64,000 bases of DNA from Microbacterium luticocti DSM 19459 (GCF_000422405.1 NZ_KE383824.1:29342-93341); one strand, 5' to 3'. Positions 40,482 to 49,555 are shown, counted from the first letter of the stretch. Numbers and translations: made by a program. Notes: generated from the sequence alone by a model not told the origin.

Positions 40482-42938
40482 CTAGCTGAACCTCGTGGGC
40501 GACTCGTAGGGCTCTTCGCGCAGGAACGTCGCACCGAGCACCTGGCGCACGACGGCCTCGCCGACGCGCTCGACGCCGTCGTCGCGGACCGCGGCGTTCA
40601 GCTGCGGCGGCACGACGGGCACGGATGCCTCGGGTGCGACCATCTCGTCGGCTTCGCGCTCGTCGTCGTCGGGCTCGAGGGAGGTGACGATCTCGCGGGG
40701 CGGCAGCACCTCGCCTTCGCGCGGCGGGGCGAGCGTGGCGGTGCGCACCGGCGAGGCCGCGGCATCCTCGGGGTCGTCGTCGACGGCGAACCCGCCGGGG
40801 GCGGAATCGTTCGGGGCGGACTCAGGACCGGGATCGGGCGGGATGGGCGCGACCGCCCAGTCGGTGACCGGGGCGGGGGCGGCCGGGGCCGTGGCGCGCC
40901 CGGCGGCGGGGCGCGGCTCAGCCGTGCCGGCGGCGGGGCGCGGCGCCGTGTCGCGACCGGTCGGGACGGATGCCGCGGGGACGTCCGGCGCGGGCGGTGC
41001 CGGCGCCGAGCCGCCGCCGGCGCCACCGCCTGGTGCGCCGCCGTGCCGGGCGATGTACTTCACCCGGATGCCCACGACCGCCTGGATCGCCTGCCGGAGG
41101 TCTTCGCTGGGGCCGCTACCGGCCTGCAGCTTCTTGAACCTGGCGACGTCGGCCGCGCTGGCGAAGCTGAGAGTGAGCACGTCGTCGGCGAAGTCGACGA
41201 CCGCGGCCGTGCAGGCGATCAGCCACGAGGTGCGGTTGATGCCCTCGAGCCGCTGCAGGATCTCAGGCCAGGCGGCATCGATGCGCGCGCGCGTGACGGG
41301 CCCGCCGGATGCGGCGAAGGCGGCGGGTGCGGCGGGCTCGGGCGGTGTGTCGACTCGTGTTTGTGGCGCTCGCAGGGCGACCGAGGGGTCGGGCGTGCCG
41401 GCGGAAGAGACGGACGTGGCGGGATCGCCGGCGGAGGGGACGGACGTGCCGGCCGGCGCCTGCGGCGCTCGCTCGGTGCTCGGAGCGGGCTCGCCGGCGG
41501 AGGGGGTGGGCGTGGCGGGCGTGCCGGCCGGCGCCTGCGGCGCTCGCTCGGTGCTCGGAACGAGCGCGGCGGCGGATGGAGTGGGCGTGGCGGGCGTGCC
41601 GGCCGGCACCTGCGGCGCTCGCTCGGTGCTCGGGCCGGACTCGGAGGCGGCGGCGGCGGGGACGGACGTGGCGGGCTCGCCGGCGGATGGGGCGGGCGCG
41701 GCGACCGGCGCCTGCGGCGCTCGCTCGGTGCTCGGGCCGGGCTCGGCGGCGCCCGCGGAGGCGGCGGGCGCGCCGCCCCGCACCTGCGGGACCGGCTCGG
41801 CGACCGGCGCGGCGGGTGCGGCGGGTGCGGACGCGGCGCCGCCGTGGGCGAGCACGCGGGCGACCATCAACTCGAGCTGCAGGCGCGGCGAGGTGGCGCC
41901 GGTCATCTCGTCGAGCGCCGCCACCACGATGTCGGCCACCCGCGACAGGCGCTCGGCGCCGAAGGCGCGCGCCTGGTGGCCCATGCGCTCCAGCTCGTCG
42001 GCGGGTACGCCGCGCAGCACAGCCGCGGCTCCGGAGCCGGTCGCGGCCACGACGATCAGGTCGCGCAGCCGCTCGAGCAGGTCGTCGACGAACCGGCGCG
42101 GGTCCTGCCCGGTCTGCACCACCCGGTCGACCGCAGAGAATGCGGCAGCGGCATCCCTCGCCCCGAACGCGTCGACCACCTCGTCGAGCAGTTCGGCGGG
42201 GGTGTAGCCGAGCAGCGCCACGGCACGGGCGTAGATGACCGTCGCCTCTTCGGACCCGGCGATGAGCTGGTCGAGCACCGACAGTGTGTCGCGCGGCGAC
42301 CCGCCGCCGGCACGCACCACCAACGGCAGCACACCCGGCTCGACCTGTACGCCCTCCTGTCCGCACAGCTGCTCGACGTACTCGAGCATCGCGGCGGGGG
42401 CGACCAGTCGGAACGGATAGTGGTGCGTGCGCGACCGGATGGTTCCGATCACCTTCTCGGGCTCGGTGGTCGCGAAGATGAACTTGACGTGCGCGGGCGG
42501 CTCTTCGACGAGCTTGAGCAGCGCGTTGAACCCCTGCGGGGTCACCATGTGCGCCTCGTCGAGGATGAAGATCTTGAACCGGTCGCGCGCCGGGGCGAAC
42601 ACCGCCCGCTCGCGCAGGTCGCGCGCGTCGTCGACGCCGTTGTGGGATGCCGCGTCGATCTCGACCACGTCGAGCGACCCGCCGCCGCCGCGCCCCAGCT
42701 CGACGCAGCTGGCGCACTGGCCGCACGGGGTGTCGGTGGGCCCGGCTGCGCAGTTGAGGCAACGGGCGAGGATGCGCGCGCTGGTCGTCTTGCCGCAGCC
42801 GCGCGGCCCCGAGAACAGGTACGCGTGGCCGACGCGGTCACTGCGCAGCGCGGTCATCAGCGGTTCGGTGACCTGCGACTGCCCGATCATCTCCGCGAAG
42901 GTCTCGGGCCGGTAGCGGCGGTACAGAGCGGTGGTCAC
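40482..42938 (-). CDS. dnaX: DNA polymerase III gamma/tau subunit
   Basis: Clamp-loader motor of the replicative polymerase. The 818-aa protein has the AAA+ core: YRPETFAEMIGQSQVTEPL, P-loop FSGPRGCGKTTSARILARCLNC, a four-Cys zinc site (CLNCAAGPTDTPCGQCASC), DEAHMVTPQGFNALLKLVEEPP and RSRTHHYPFRLV. Domain III ends near residue 375. A long Ala/Pro/Thr linker follows, with a 75-bp (25-residue) internal repeat whose core is PSTERAPQAPAG. Then a polymerase-binding-like C-terminal domain. No obvious poly-A slippage heptamer was seen, so a separate gamma form is not predicted. GTG 42938 is 6 nt from TAGGCT (42945-42950). Confidence 0.95.
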   Translation of the reverse strand: MTTALYRRYRPETFAEMIGQSQVTEPLMTALRSDRVGHAYLFSGPRGCGKTTSARILARCLNCAAGPTDTPCGQCASCVELGRGGGGSLDVVEIDAASHNGVDDARDLRERAVFAPARDRFKIFILDEAHMVTPQGFNALLKLVEEPPAHVKFIFATTEPEKVIGTIRSRTHHYPFRLVAPAAMLEYVEQLCGQEGVQVEPGVLPLVVRAGGGSPRDTLSVLDQLIAGSEEATVIYARAVALLGYTPAELLDEVVDAFGARDAAAAFSAVDRVVQTGQDPRRFVDDLLERLRDLIVVAATGSGAAAVLRGVPADELERMGHQARAFGAERLSRVADIVVAALDEMTGATSPRLQLELMVARVLAHGGAASAPAAPAAPVAEPVPQVRGGAPAASAGAAEPGPSTERAPQAPVAAPAPSAGEPATSVPAAAASESGPSTERAPQVPAGTPATPTPSAAALVPSTERAPQAPAGTPATPTPSAGEPAPSTERAPQAPAGTSVPSAGDPATSVSSAGTPDPSVALRAPQTRVDTPPEPAAPAAFAASGGPVTRARIDAAWPEILQRLEGINRTSWLIACTAAVVDFADDVLTLSFASAADVARFKKLQAGSGPSEDLRQAIQAVVGIRVKYIARHGGAPGGGAGGGSAPAPPAPDVPAASVPTGRDTAPRPAAGTAEPRPAAGRATAPAAPAPVTDWAVAPIPPDPGPESAPNDSAPGGFAVDDDPEDAAASPVRTATLAPPREGEVLPPREIVTSLEPDDDEREADEMVAPEASVPVVPPQLNAAVRDDGVERVGEAVVRQVLGATFLREEPYESPTRFS
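41461..41735. repeat. 75-bp tandem repeats inside the dnaX linker
   Basis: The word TGCGGCGCTCGCTCGGTGCT starts at 41461, 41536, 41611 and 41713 (spacings 75, 75 and 102). All spacings are multiples of three, so the frame is kept and the protein repeats 25-residue blocks with PSTERAPQ cores. Confidence 0.8.
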
Positions 42939-42944
42939 CCGACC

Positions 42945-42950
42945 AGCCTA
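42945..42950 (-). promoter_or_regulatory. Leaderless -10 box of dnaX
   Basis: TAGGCT on the minus strand, 6 nt from GTG 42938. The word continues GGTCG exactly as at holB (12635-12640). Confidence 0.55.
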
Positions 42951-43069
42951 CGGTGTGCCCCCGACATCGCTCCCGACGGATTCCACACCGGAACCGAGGC
43001 ATCCATTCGTGAGCGTTGCGAGGCCGGATGCGTCAGAATCGATCACACACGCCGACGCCGAGGAGCCCG

Positions 43070-44902
43070 ATGCCCGCCACCCCGACTCTCACCTGGGCCG
43101 ACGGCCGGTTGCTGCGCGACGGCGAACCGTGGCAGCTGCTGGCCGGGTCGATCCACTACTTCCGGGTGCATCCGCAGCTGTGGCGCGACCGGTTGCGGCG
43201 CCTGGCCGAGATGGGCATGAACGCCGTCGACACCTACGTCGCCTGGAACGTGCACCAGCCGCACGAAGACCGGGCACCGGACTTCACCGGAGGGCGCGAC
43301 CTCGAGCGGTTCCTGACCACCGCCGCCGAGGAGGGACTTCACGCCGTGGTGCGGCCCGGGCCGTACATCTGCGCCGAGTGGCGCAACGGCGGCCTGCCGG
43401 TGTGGCTGACCGGCCGCGGCACCCCGCTGCGTTGCGCCGAGCCGGGCTACCTCGAGCCGGTGGCCCGCTGGTTCGACGAGCTCGTGCCGCGCATCGCCGC
43501 GCTGCAGGCGAACGCCGGCGGACCGGTGCTCGCCGTGCAGGTCGAGAACGAGTTCGGCAGCTACGGCGACGACCCCGACTACCTGCCGGCGATGCGGCGC
43601 CTGCTCGCCGACCGCGGCATCACCGAGCTGATGTACACCGCCGACGGCCCCACCCGCACGATGACGGATGCCGGGACCCTGCCCGGCACGCTCATGTCGC
43701 TCAACCTCGGGTCACGGGTGGAGCAGGCCCGCGCCCTGCAGCACGAGCTGCGGCCGGACGAGCCGTTTCTGTGCGGCGAGTTCTGGAACGGCTGGTTCGA
43801 CCACTGGGGCGGCCCGCACCACGTGCGGTCGGCCTCCAGCGCCGCCGACACCCTCGCCGAGATCATCGCCGACGGCGGCAGCGTCAGCGTGTACATGGCG
43901 CACGGCGGCACGAACTTCGGCACCGGCGCCGGGGCCAACGACGTGGACGGGAGGCTGCGTGCCACCACCACCGGCTACGACTCCGACGCGCCCATCGCCG
44001 AGGACGGCACCCTGAGGCCTAAGTTCTTCGCGTTGCGCGAGGTGCTCGGCGCCACCGCCGCCGTGCGCAGCGCGCCGCCCCGCTTCGTCGAGCCGGTCAC
44101 CGCCGTGCTGCGGCCGGGCCGCCCACTGACCGCCTGGACGGCACCGGGCACGCCTGTCACCGTGCCGTGCGCCACCGATGCGATCGGCATCGACAGCGAC
44201 CTGGTGCGGTTCGACGCCGACGTGCTGCTGCCGCCCGGCCCCATCGAGCTGATGCTGCAGGATGTGCGCGACCGTGCGCACATCTGGCTGGACGACGTCT
44301 TCGTCGGCAGCGTCGCCGGATCGGGCACGCTGCCGGTCACCGGCCACGGTGCCCACGCCCGCCTGACGGTGTTCGCCGAGGTGCTCGGCCGCATCAACTA
44401 CGGGCCGCGCCTGGGGGAGCACAAGGGCCTGGTCGGCCCGGTGCTCGTCGACGGTCGACGGATGGTGCAGCGCTGGCGCTGCGCCCCGGTGCCGTTGGAC
44501 GGGCTCGACCTCGACGCCCTGGCGGGCACCCCCGGCGCGAAGCCGGGCACCGGGCCGGGCACCGACCCGGGCACGGGGCCGGGCTCCGACCCGGGCTCCG
44601 AGCCGGGTATCGGGCCCGGCACCGGGCCGCTGTTCGCCGCCGCGCACGTGCCGCTTGCCGAGCCCGCCGACGCGCACCTGTCGTTGCCGGGCAGCGGGCG
44701 CGGGCTGGTGTGGGTCAACGGCTTTCTGCTGGGGCGATACTGGGACATCGGGCCGCAGCGCACGCTGTACGCCCCCGCACCGCTGTGGCGGGCCGGGTCG
44801 AACACCGTGACGGTGCTCGAGTTCCGAACGCCCGGCGCCCGGGTGCACCTGGGCGATGTGGCCGATGTGGGACCCGAAGAGGAGTTCATCGAGGAGTTCT
44901 GA
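43070..44902 (+). CDS. Beta-galactosidase, glycoside hydrolase family 35
   Basis: A 610-aa cytoplasmic GH35 enzyme; no signal peptide. The TIM barrel starts near LLRDGEPWQLLAGSIHYFRVHP, with the acid/base Glu in VQVENEFGSYG (about residue 161) and the nucleophile Glu in LCGEFWNGWFDHWGG (about residue 237). The beta-sandwich domains follow. A Gly/Pro-rich tandem linker (residues about 492-519, DNA 44545-44628) is inserted before the last sandwich segment. It releases terminal galactose from beta-galactosides taken up by the cell. The start at ATG 43070 has AGGAG upstream. It lies just before the Aga-like operon on the same strand, so the two probably act on the same substrates. Confidence 0.92.
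   Translation: MPATPTLTWADGRLLRDGEPWQLLAGSIHYFRVHPQLWRDRLRRLAEMGMNAVDTYVAWNVHQPHEDRAPDFTGGRDLERFLTTAAEEGLHAVVRPGPYICAEWRNGGLPVWLTGRGTPLRCAEPGYLEPVARWFDELVPRIAALQANAGGPVLAVQVENEFGSYGDDPDYLPAMRRLLADRGITELMYTADGPTRTMTDAGTLPGTLMSLNLGSRVEQARALQHELRPDEPFLCGEFWNGWFDHWGGPHHVRSASSAADTLAEIIADGGSVSVYMAHGGTNFGTGAGANDVDGRLRATTTGYDSDAPIAEDGTLRPKFFALREVLGATAAVRSAPPRFVEPVTAVLRPGRPLTAWTAPGTPVTVPCATDAIGIDSDLVRFDADVLLPPGPIELMLQDVRDRAHIWLDDVFVGSVAGSGTLPVTGHGAHARLTVFAEVLGRINYGPRLGEHKGLVGPVLVDGRRMVQRWRCAPVPLDGLDLDALAGTPGAKPGTGPGTDPGTGPGSDPGSEPGIGPGTGPLFAAAHVPLAEPADAHLSLPGSGRGLVWVNGFLLGRYWDIGPQRTLYAPAPLWRAGSNTVTVLEFRTPGARVHLGDVADVGPEEEFIEEF
44545..44628. repeat. Seven 12-bp tandem repeats inside the GH35 gene
   Basis: Seven consecutive 12-bp units vary around GGGCACCGGGCC, encoding four-residue blocks such as GTGP, GTDP, GSDP, GSEP and GIGP. 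The array keeps the frame and forms a flexible linker. Confidence 0.75.
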
Positions 44903-44999
44903 CCTGGATCGGGCGCGGTTCACACCCCGCCCGCGCCCGGTTCACACAACCGGATCGCGTCCGCCTCACGCCGGGGCCCGAGGCATCCGACGAATCTCG

Positions 45000-45060
45000 T
45001 TGAATGACTTTTATTGATTGTTTCTAGCCGTTATGATCATCGATAGTCACTCGGAATGGA
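45000..45060 (+). promoter_or_regulatory. AT-rich control region of the Aga-like operon
   Basis: This is the most AT-rich stretch nearby. A TATGAT box (45032-45037) is a likely -10. Upstream, 45007-45028 reads as short runs of T with RTTG/RTTT spacing (TTTTATTGATTGTTTCT), which resembles the degenerate site of DeoR-type AgaR regulators in enterobacteria. The operon's DeoR protein is the natural candidate to bind here. Inference by similarity. Confidence 0.4.
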
Positions 45061-45089
45061 CCGGGGACGCGATGCGAGAGAAGTGAGCG

Positions 45090-45968
45090 ATGACCGAACC
45101 CTTCGTCGACGTGGAGATCTCGACCCAGCCGCAGACGTGGCGCACCGCCGCGGCACTGCTGCCGGAGGTGGCCGAGGTGCTGCCGGCCGCCGGCGCCCGG
45201 GTGGCGGTCGTCGGCTGCGGCACGAGCTGGTTCATGGCCCAGTCCTACGCGGTGCTGCGCGAACAGGCCGGGCAGGGCGAGACCGACGCGTTCGCCGGGT
45301 CGGAGTTCCCCGCCCACCGGCCGTACGACCTGGTCGTCGCCATCTCGCGGTCGGGCACCACCACCGAGATCATCGACCTGCTGAAGGCATCCCGCGTGCC
45401 CACCCTGCTCATCACCGCCGTCGCGGACTCCCCCGCGGCGCAGATCGCCGGTGCGAGCATCGCGCTCGACTTCGCCGACGAGCAGTCCGTCGTGCAGACC
45501 CGGTTCGCCACCAGCGTGCTCGCGCTGCTGCGCGCCCACCTCGGTGACGACATCGAGTCGGCCGCCCGCGACGCCGAGCGCGCCCTCGAGCTCGACATCG
45601 CGCCGCTGCTGGGCGCGACCCAGACCACGTTCCTCGGCCGCGGCTGGACGGTGGGGCTGGCCGCCGAGGCGGCGCTGAAGACCCGCGAGGCCGCGCAGTA
45701 CTGGTCGGAGTCGTACCCCGCCATGGACTACCGGCACGGTCCGCTGGCCATCGCCCAGTCCGGGCGCAACGTGTGGGCGCTCGGCGAGGTGCCCGACGGG
45801 TTGGCGGACGACGTCGCCGCCACCGGTGCGACGTTCGTGCACCACGACCTCGACCCGCTCGCCGGGCTCATCGTCGCGCAGCGGTTCGCCGTCGGGCTGG
45901 CCAAGGCGCGCGGCCTGGACCCGGACCACCCCCGGTCGCTGTCGCGCTCGGTGATCCTCGCCGACTGA
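45090..45968 (+). CDS. SIS-domain sugar isomerase/deaminase, AgaS/GlmS-like
   Basis: A 292-aa protein with two SIS sugar-phosphate isomerase folds: RVAVVGCGTSWFMAQSY and the phosphate-binding SRSGTTTEIIDLLKA in the first, TFLGRGWTVGLAAEAALKTREAAQYWSE and YRHGPLAIAQSG in the second. It lacks the glutaminase domain of GlmS. In Aga pathways this protein (AgaS) converts galactosamine-6-phosphate to tagatose-6-phosphate with loss of ammonia, which is the inferred role here because of its neighbours. The start at ATG 45090 is near AAGTGAG, a weak Shine-Dalgarno. Spacing to the next gene is 1 nt. Confidence 0.83.
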   Translation: MTEPFVDVEISTQPQTWRTAAALLPEVAEVLPAAGARVAVVGCGTSWFMAQSYAVLREQAGQGETDAFAGSEFPAHRPYDLVVAISRSGTTTEIIDLLKASRVPTLLITAVADSPAAQIAGASIALDFADEQSVVQTRFATSVLALLRAHLGDDIESAARDAERALELDIAPLLGATQTTFLGRGWTVGLAAEAALKTREAAQYWSESYPAMDYRHGPLAIAQSGRNVWALGEVPDGLADDVAATGATFVHHDLDPLAGLIVAQRFAVGLAKARGLDPDHPRSLSRSVILAD

Positions 45969-45969
45969 C

Positions 45970-46890
45970 ATGACCGCGCAGCTGCGGATCGCGCCCGGTG
46001 CGCCGGTGCTCGCGTTCGACGTGGGCGGCACCGACATCAAGGCCACCGTCGTGGCCGCCGACGGCGCGGTCGCCGCCACCGTGCGCACCCCGACGCCGGC
46101 GGTGTCCGACCACATCGTCGACGACGTGCTCGACGTGCTGGCGGGCATCGCCGCGCGCCTCGGCGGGTCGCCCGCCGCAGCCGGACTCGCGCTGCCGGGC
46201 ATCGTCGACGACGACGCCGGCATCGCGATCTGCTCCGAGAACCTGCGCTGGCGCGACGTGCCCTTCCGCGACCGCGCCGCGGCACGGCTGGGCCTGCCGG
46301 TCGCCCTGGTGCACGATGTGCGCGCCTCGACGCTGGCCGAGCTCGCCCTCGGCAGCGCCGCGGGCTGCCGCGACGCGCTCGTGGTGACCGTCGGCACCGG
46401 CATCGCCGCCGGGGTGATCGTCGACGGCCGGGTGGTGGTGCGCGCCGGGTACGCGGGCGAGATCGGCCACGCCGTGGTGCGGCCGGGGGGCCGGGCGTGC
46501 ATGTGCGGCAATCACGGATGCCTCGAGGCCACCGCATCCGCCGCCGCCATCGCCCGCCGCTACACCGAGGACACCGGCCACGCCGTACCCGGCGCACGCG
46601 ACGTACTCGACCGGGTCGACACCGACCCGGTCGCCCGCGAGATCTGGGACGACGCGGTCGACGCCCTCGCGTTCGGGCTCTCGCACGCGTGCGCGGCGCT
46701 GGCCCCCGAGGCGATCGTCGTGGCGGGCGGGCTGTCCGAAGCCGGCGACGCCCTGCTCGGACCCCTGCAACGGCGCCTCGACGCGTACTTCCCGATCCGC
46801 TCCACTGCGCTGCGCCGGGCACGACTGGGCGGCGACGCCGGCGTGATCGGCGCCGCACTGCGGGCGCGCACCCTCACGGACGCGGCATGA
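45970..46890 (+). CDS. ROK-family sugar kinase
   Basis: A 306-aa cytoplasmic sugar kinase. The ATP motif FDVGGTDIKATVVA starts near residue 16, the catalytic base is Asp116 in VHDVRAST, and the zinc site CMCGNHGCLEA carries Cys177, Cys179 and Cys184. It has no HTH, so it is a kinase and not a ROK repressor. In this operon it probably phosphorylates the incoming amino sugar or hexose, replacing the PTS used by enterobacterial aga operons (inference). Confidence 0.88.
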   Translation: MTAQLRIAPGAPVLAFDVGGTDIKATVVAADGAVAATVRTPTPAVSDHIVDDVLDVLAGIAARLGGSPAAAGLALPGIVDDDAGIAICSENLRWRDVPFRDRAAARLGLPVALVHDVRASTLAELALGSAAGCRDALVVTVGTGIAAGVIVDGRVVVRAGYAGEIGHAVVRPGGRACMCGNHGCLEATASAAAIARRYTEDTGHAVPGARDVLDRVDTDPVAREIWDDAVDALAFGLSHACAALAPEAIVVAGGLSEAGDALLGPLQRRLDAYFPIRSTALRRARLGGDAGVIGAALRARTLTDAA

Positions 46891-47795
46891 TCGTCACCGT
46901 CACCCCGAACCCCGCGGTCGATCTCACGCTCACCCTCGATGCGCTGCACCCGGGCGCCACGCACGGCATCGCACCCGCGCGCCGGCGCGCCGGCGGCAAG
47001 GGTGTGAACGTGGCCCGGGTGCTCGCGCAGACCGGGCACGACGCCCTCGCCCTCGGCCTGGTCGGCACCGACGAGGCCGACTGGTTCGCCCGCGACCTGC
47101 CCGGAGTCACGGCCCGGTTCACCCGGTGCGCCGAACCGACCCGCAGCACCTATGCGCTGGTCGAGACCGGCCCCGGCCGCACCAGCCAGCTCAACGAGCG
47201 CGGCGCCGCCCGCGCCCCGGACGAGTGGGCCGACCTGTACACCGCGATCGCCGAGGCCGCCCGCCGGGCGCGCTGCGTGACCGTGTCGGGATCGCTGCCC
47301 CCGGGCGCCGCCGCCGACGCGGTGGCACGGATGCTGCAGTCCGCACGCCCGGCCCCGGTGATCGCCGACCTGGTCGGTGATGCGCTGCGCGCGGCCGCCG
47401 CGTGCGGCGCCGACGTGCTCAAACCCAACCGCGACGAACTGGCCACCACCGTGGGCACCGGCGACCCGGTCGCCGGTGCCCGGATGCTGCAGGAGGCCGG
47501 GGCCGGGCTCGTCGTCGTCTCGCTGGGCGAGGACGGCCTGGTCGCCGTGCCGCGCACCGGCGCGCCGGTGCGCGGCCGGCTGCCCCGACCGCTGCACGGC
47601 AACGCCACCGGCGCCGGCGACGCGGCCGTGGCCGCGATCGCCGGGGCGATCGACGACGGCCTCGACCTCGACGCCGACCTGCCCGAGATCGTGCGCCGCG
47701 CGGTCGCGTTCTCGGCGGCCGCCGTGCTCGCGCCGCTGGCCGGCACCATCGACGAGAGTCACACCGCCCTGTACACCGACGTGATCGTCGACTGA
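46887..47795 (+). CDS. PfkB-family kinase, tagatose-6-phosphate/1-phosphofructokinase type
   Basis: A 302-aa LacC/FruK-like kinase: VTPNPAVDLTLTLDAL at the start, GGKGVNVARVLAQTGHDALALG, VSGSLPPGAAADAVARML, and the C-terminal ATP/active-site motif GNATGAGDAAVAAIAGAI with the catalytic Asp. The next gene encodes a class II aldolase and the operon has an AgaS-type isomerase, so tagatose-6-phosphate to tagatose-1,6-bisphosphate is the most likely reaction; 1-phosphofructokinase is the alternative. ATG 46887 overlaps the ROK stop (ATGA). Confidence 0.85.
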   Translation: MIVTVTPNPAVDLTLTLDALHPGATHGIAPARRRAGGKGVNVARVLAQTGHDALALGLVGTDEADWFARDLPGVTARFTRCAEPTRSTYALVETGPGRTSQLNERGAARAPDEWADLYTAIAEAARRARCVTVSGSLPPGAAADAVARMLQSARPAPVIADLVGDALRAAAACGADVLKPNRDELATTVGTGDPVAGARMLQEAGAGLVVVSLGEDGLVAVPRTGAPVRGRLPRPLHGNATGAGDAAVAAIAGAIDDGLDLDADLPEIVRRAVAFSAAAVLAPLAGTIDESHTALYTDVIVD

Positions 47796-47818
47796 ACCGT
47801 CGACCGGATCGGAGAGAA

Positions 47819-48652
47819 ATGCCGCTCGTTCCCACCGCCCAGATCGTCACCGCCGCAGCCGCCGCCGGCAGCGGCGCGGCCGCGTTCAACGTGGTCACGC
47901 TCGAAACCGCCGAGGCGCTCGTGGGCGCGGCCGAGCGGGCGGCACGGCCGCTGATCCTGCAGATCTCGCAGAACTGCGCCGCATTCCACGGCTCGCTCAC
48001 GCCGCTGGCGGCCGCCACGCGCGCGGTGGCCGAGGCATCCGACGCCGTGCTGGCCCTGCACCTGGACCACGCCGAGGACGCCGACCTGGCCCGCCGGGCC
48101 GTGGATCTGGGGTTCGGGTCGGTGATGTTCGACGGCGCCGCGCTGCCGTACGACGAGAACGTGCGCGTCACCGCCGCCGTCGCGGCGTACGCCCACGAAC
48201 GCGGGGCGTGGATCGAGGCTGAGCTCGGCGAGATCGGCGGCAAGGACGGTGCGCACGCCGCCGGCGTGCGCACCGACCCGGACGAGGCCGCGGCGTTCGT
48301 CGCGGCGACCGGCGTCGACCTGCTGGCCGTCGCGGTCGGGTCCACGCATGCCCGCACCGACCGCACCACCCGGCTCGACCTCGACCTGATCGCGCGGCTG
48401 CGCGACGCGGTGCCGGTGCCGCTGGTGCTGCACGGCTCGTCGGGGGTCGCCGACGACCACCTGCGCGAGGCGGTCGCCGCGGGCATCGTCAAGGTCAACG
48501 TCTCGACGCACCTCAACGGCCATTTCACCCGGGCGGTGCGCAGCGTGCTCGACGCCGACGAACGCATCGTCGACCTGCGCAGGTACCTCGGTCCCGGCCG
48601 CGACGCGATGGCCGACGAGGCGGCCCGGCTGCTGGCACTGATCGCCGGCTGA
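47819..48652 (+). CDS. Class II fructose/tagatose-bisphosphate aldolase
   Basis: A 277-aa zinc aldolase. The first metal/catalytic region is LALHLDHAEDADLARRAVDLGFGSVMFDG, the second ELGEIGGKDGAHAAGV, the third VAVGSTHARTDRTTRLDLDLI and the phosphate loop LVLHGSSGVADDHLREAVAAGIVKVNVST. It splits a hexose bisphosphate into DHAP and glyceraldehyde-3-phosphate. Its short length fits GatY/KbaY. It ends the catabolic chain of the operon; the DeoR gene follows. Confidence 0.88.
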   Translation: MPLVPTAQIVTAAAAAGSGAAAFNVVTLETAEALVGAAERAARPLILQISQNCAAFHGSLTPLAAATRAVAEASDAVLALHLDHAEDADLARRAVDLGFGSVMFDGAALPYDENVRVTAAVAAYAHERGAWIEAELGEIGGKDGAHAAGVRTDPDEAAAFVAATGVDLLAVAVGSTHARTDRTTRLDLDLIARLRDAVPVPLVLHGSSGVADDHLREAVAAGIVKVNVSTHLNGHFTRAVRSVLDADERIVDLRRYLGPGRDAMADEAARLLALIAG

Positions 48653-48768
48653 CACGATCGCCTCCCCGGCGACGGGGCGGGGTCATGAGAGCATCGTGAG
48701 AGCACGCGGCATCCGATCGTCACGCCCCGACGACACCCGATGAGGCCCCGACACGCCAAGGAGACACA

Positions 48769-49554
48769 GTGGACCGCGAGGATCGGCTCTCACGCCTGGT
48801 CGACTACATCGTCGAGAAGGGCACGGTGCGCGTCGAAGAGGTGATCGCGCAGTTCGGCGTGTCGGGTCCCACCGCCCGCCGAGACCTCGACGCACTCGCC
48901 GAGCAGCAGCTCGTGGAGCGCACCCGCGGCGGCGCGCGCGCCAATTCGACCACCGGCGACGTGCCGCTGCGCTTTCGCACCTCGCGGCGCTGGCACGAGA
49001 AGAACGCGATCGCCCGCACCGTCGCCTCGCTGGTGACACCGGGGTCGGTGATCGCGTTCAACGGCGGCACCACCACCACCGCCGCCGCCTACGAGGTGGG
49101 CGTGCGCGCCGCCGCCGATGGGCAGTTCGCGCACACCGAGACCACGGTGGTCACCAACGCCGTCAACATCGCCAACGACCTGGTGGTGCGCCCACAGCTG
49201 CGCATCGTCGTGGTCGGCGGCGTCGCCCGATCGCGCTCGTACGAGCTGATCGGGCCGCTGACCGGCCTGATCCTCCCCGAGATCTCGATCGACACGCTGT
49301 TTCTGGGCGTGACCGCGGTCGACCCGCAGCGCGGCCTGTTCACCCCCGACGAGGGCGAGGCGAAGGTCAACGCGGCACTGGTCGAGGCTGCCCGGCGCAC
49401 CGTCGTGGTGGCCGACTCGACGAAGTTCGCGGCGACCGCGTTCGCCCGCATCTGCACGCTCGGCGCGGTGGACGCCATGGTCACCGACGCCGGCATCACG
49501 GATGCCTCGGCCCGCGCGATCCGTGACGCCGGGCTCGAGCTGATCATCGCCTGA
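48769..49554 (+). CDS. DeoR-family transcriptional regulator
   Basis: A 261-aa repressor. The N-terminal HTH is VRVEEVIAQFGVSGPTARRDLDAL and the C-terminal DeoR sensor domain contains VIAFNGGTTTTAAAYEV, the sugar-phosphate-binding TLFLGVTAVDPQRGLFTPDE and VVVADSTKFAATAFARI. It should respond to a phosphorylated intermediate of the operon, as GlpR and AgaR do. GTG 48769 has AAGGAG upstream. It ends one nt before the stop of the convergent LysR gene. Confidence 0.9.
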   Translation: MDREDRLSRLVDYIVEKGTVRVEEVIAQFGVSGPTARRDLDALAEQQLVERTRGGARANSTTGDVPLRFRTSRRWHEKNAIARTVASLVTPGSVIAFNGGTTTTAAAYEVGVRAAADGQFAHTETTVVTNAVNIANDLVVRPQLRIVVVGGVARSRSYELIGPLTGLILPEISIDTLFLGVTAVDPQRGLFTPDEGEAKVNAALVEAARRTVVVADSTKFAATAFARICTLGAVDAMVTDAGITDASARAIRDAGLELIIA

Positions 49555-49555
49555 C

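Noticed and set aside
42939..43069. SRP RNA next to dnaX, as in many Actinobacteria
   Set aside because: The gap between dnaX and the GH35 gene is too short and shows no SRP helix 8 motif.
45069..46511. Minus-strand open frame opposite the SIS and ROK genes
   Set aside because: It is antisense to two genes with intact catalytic motifs and reads as Arg/Pro/His filler.
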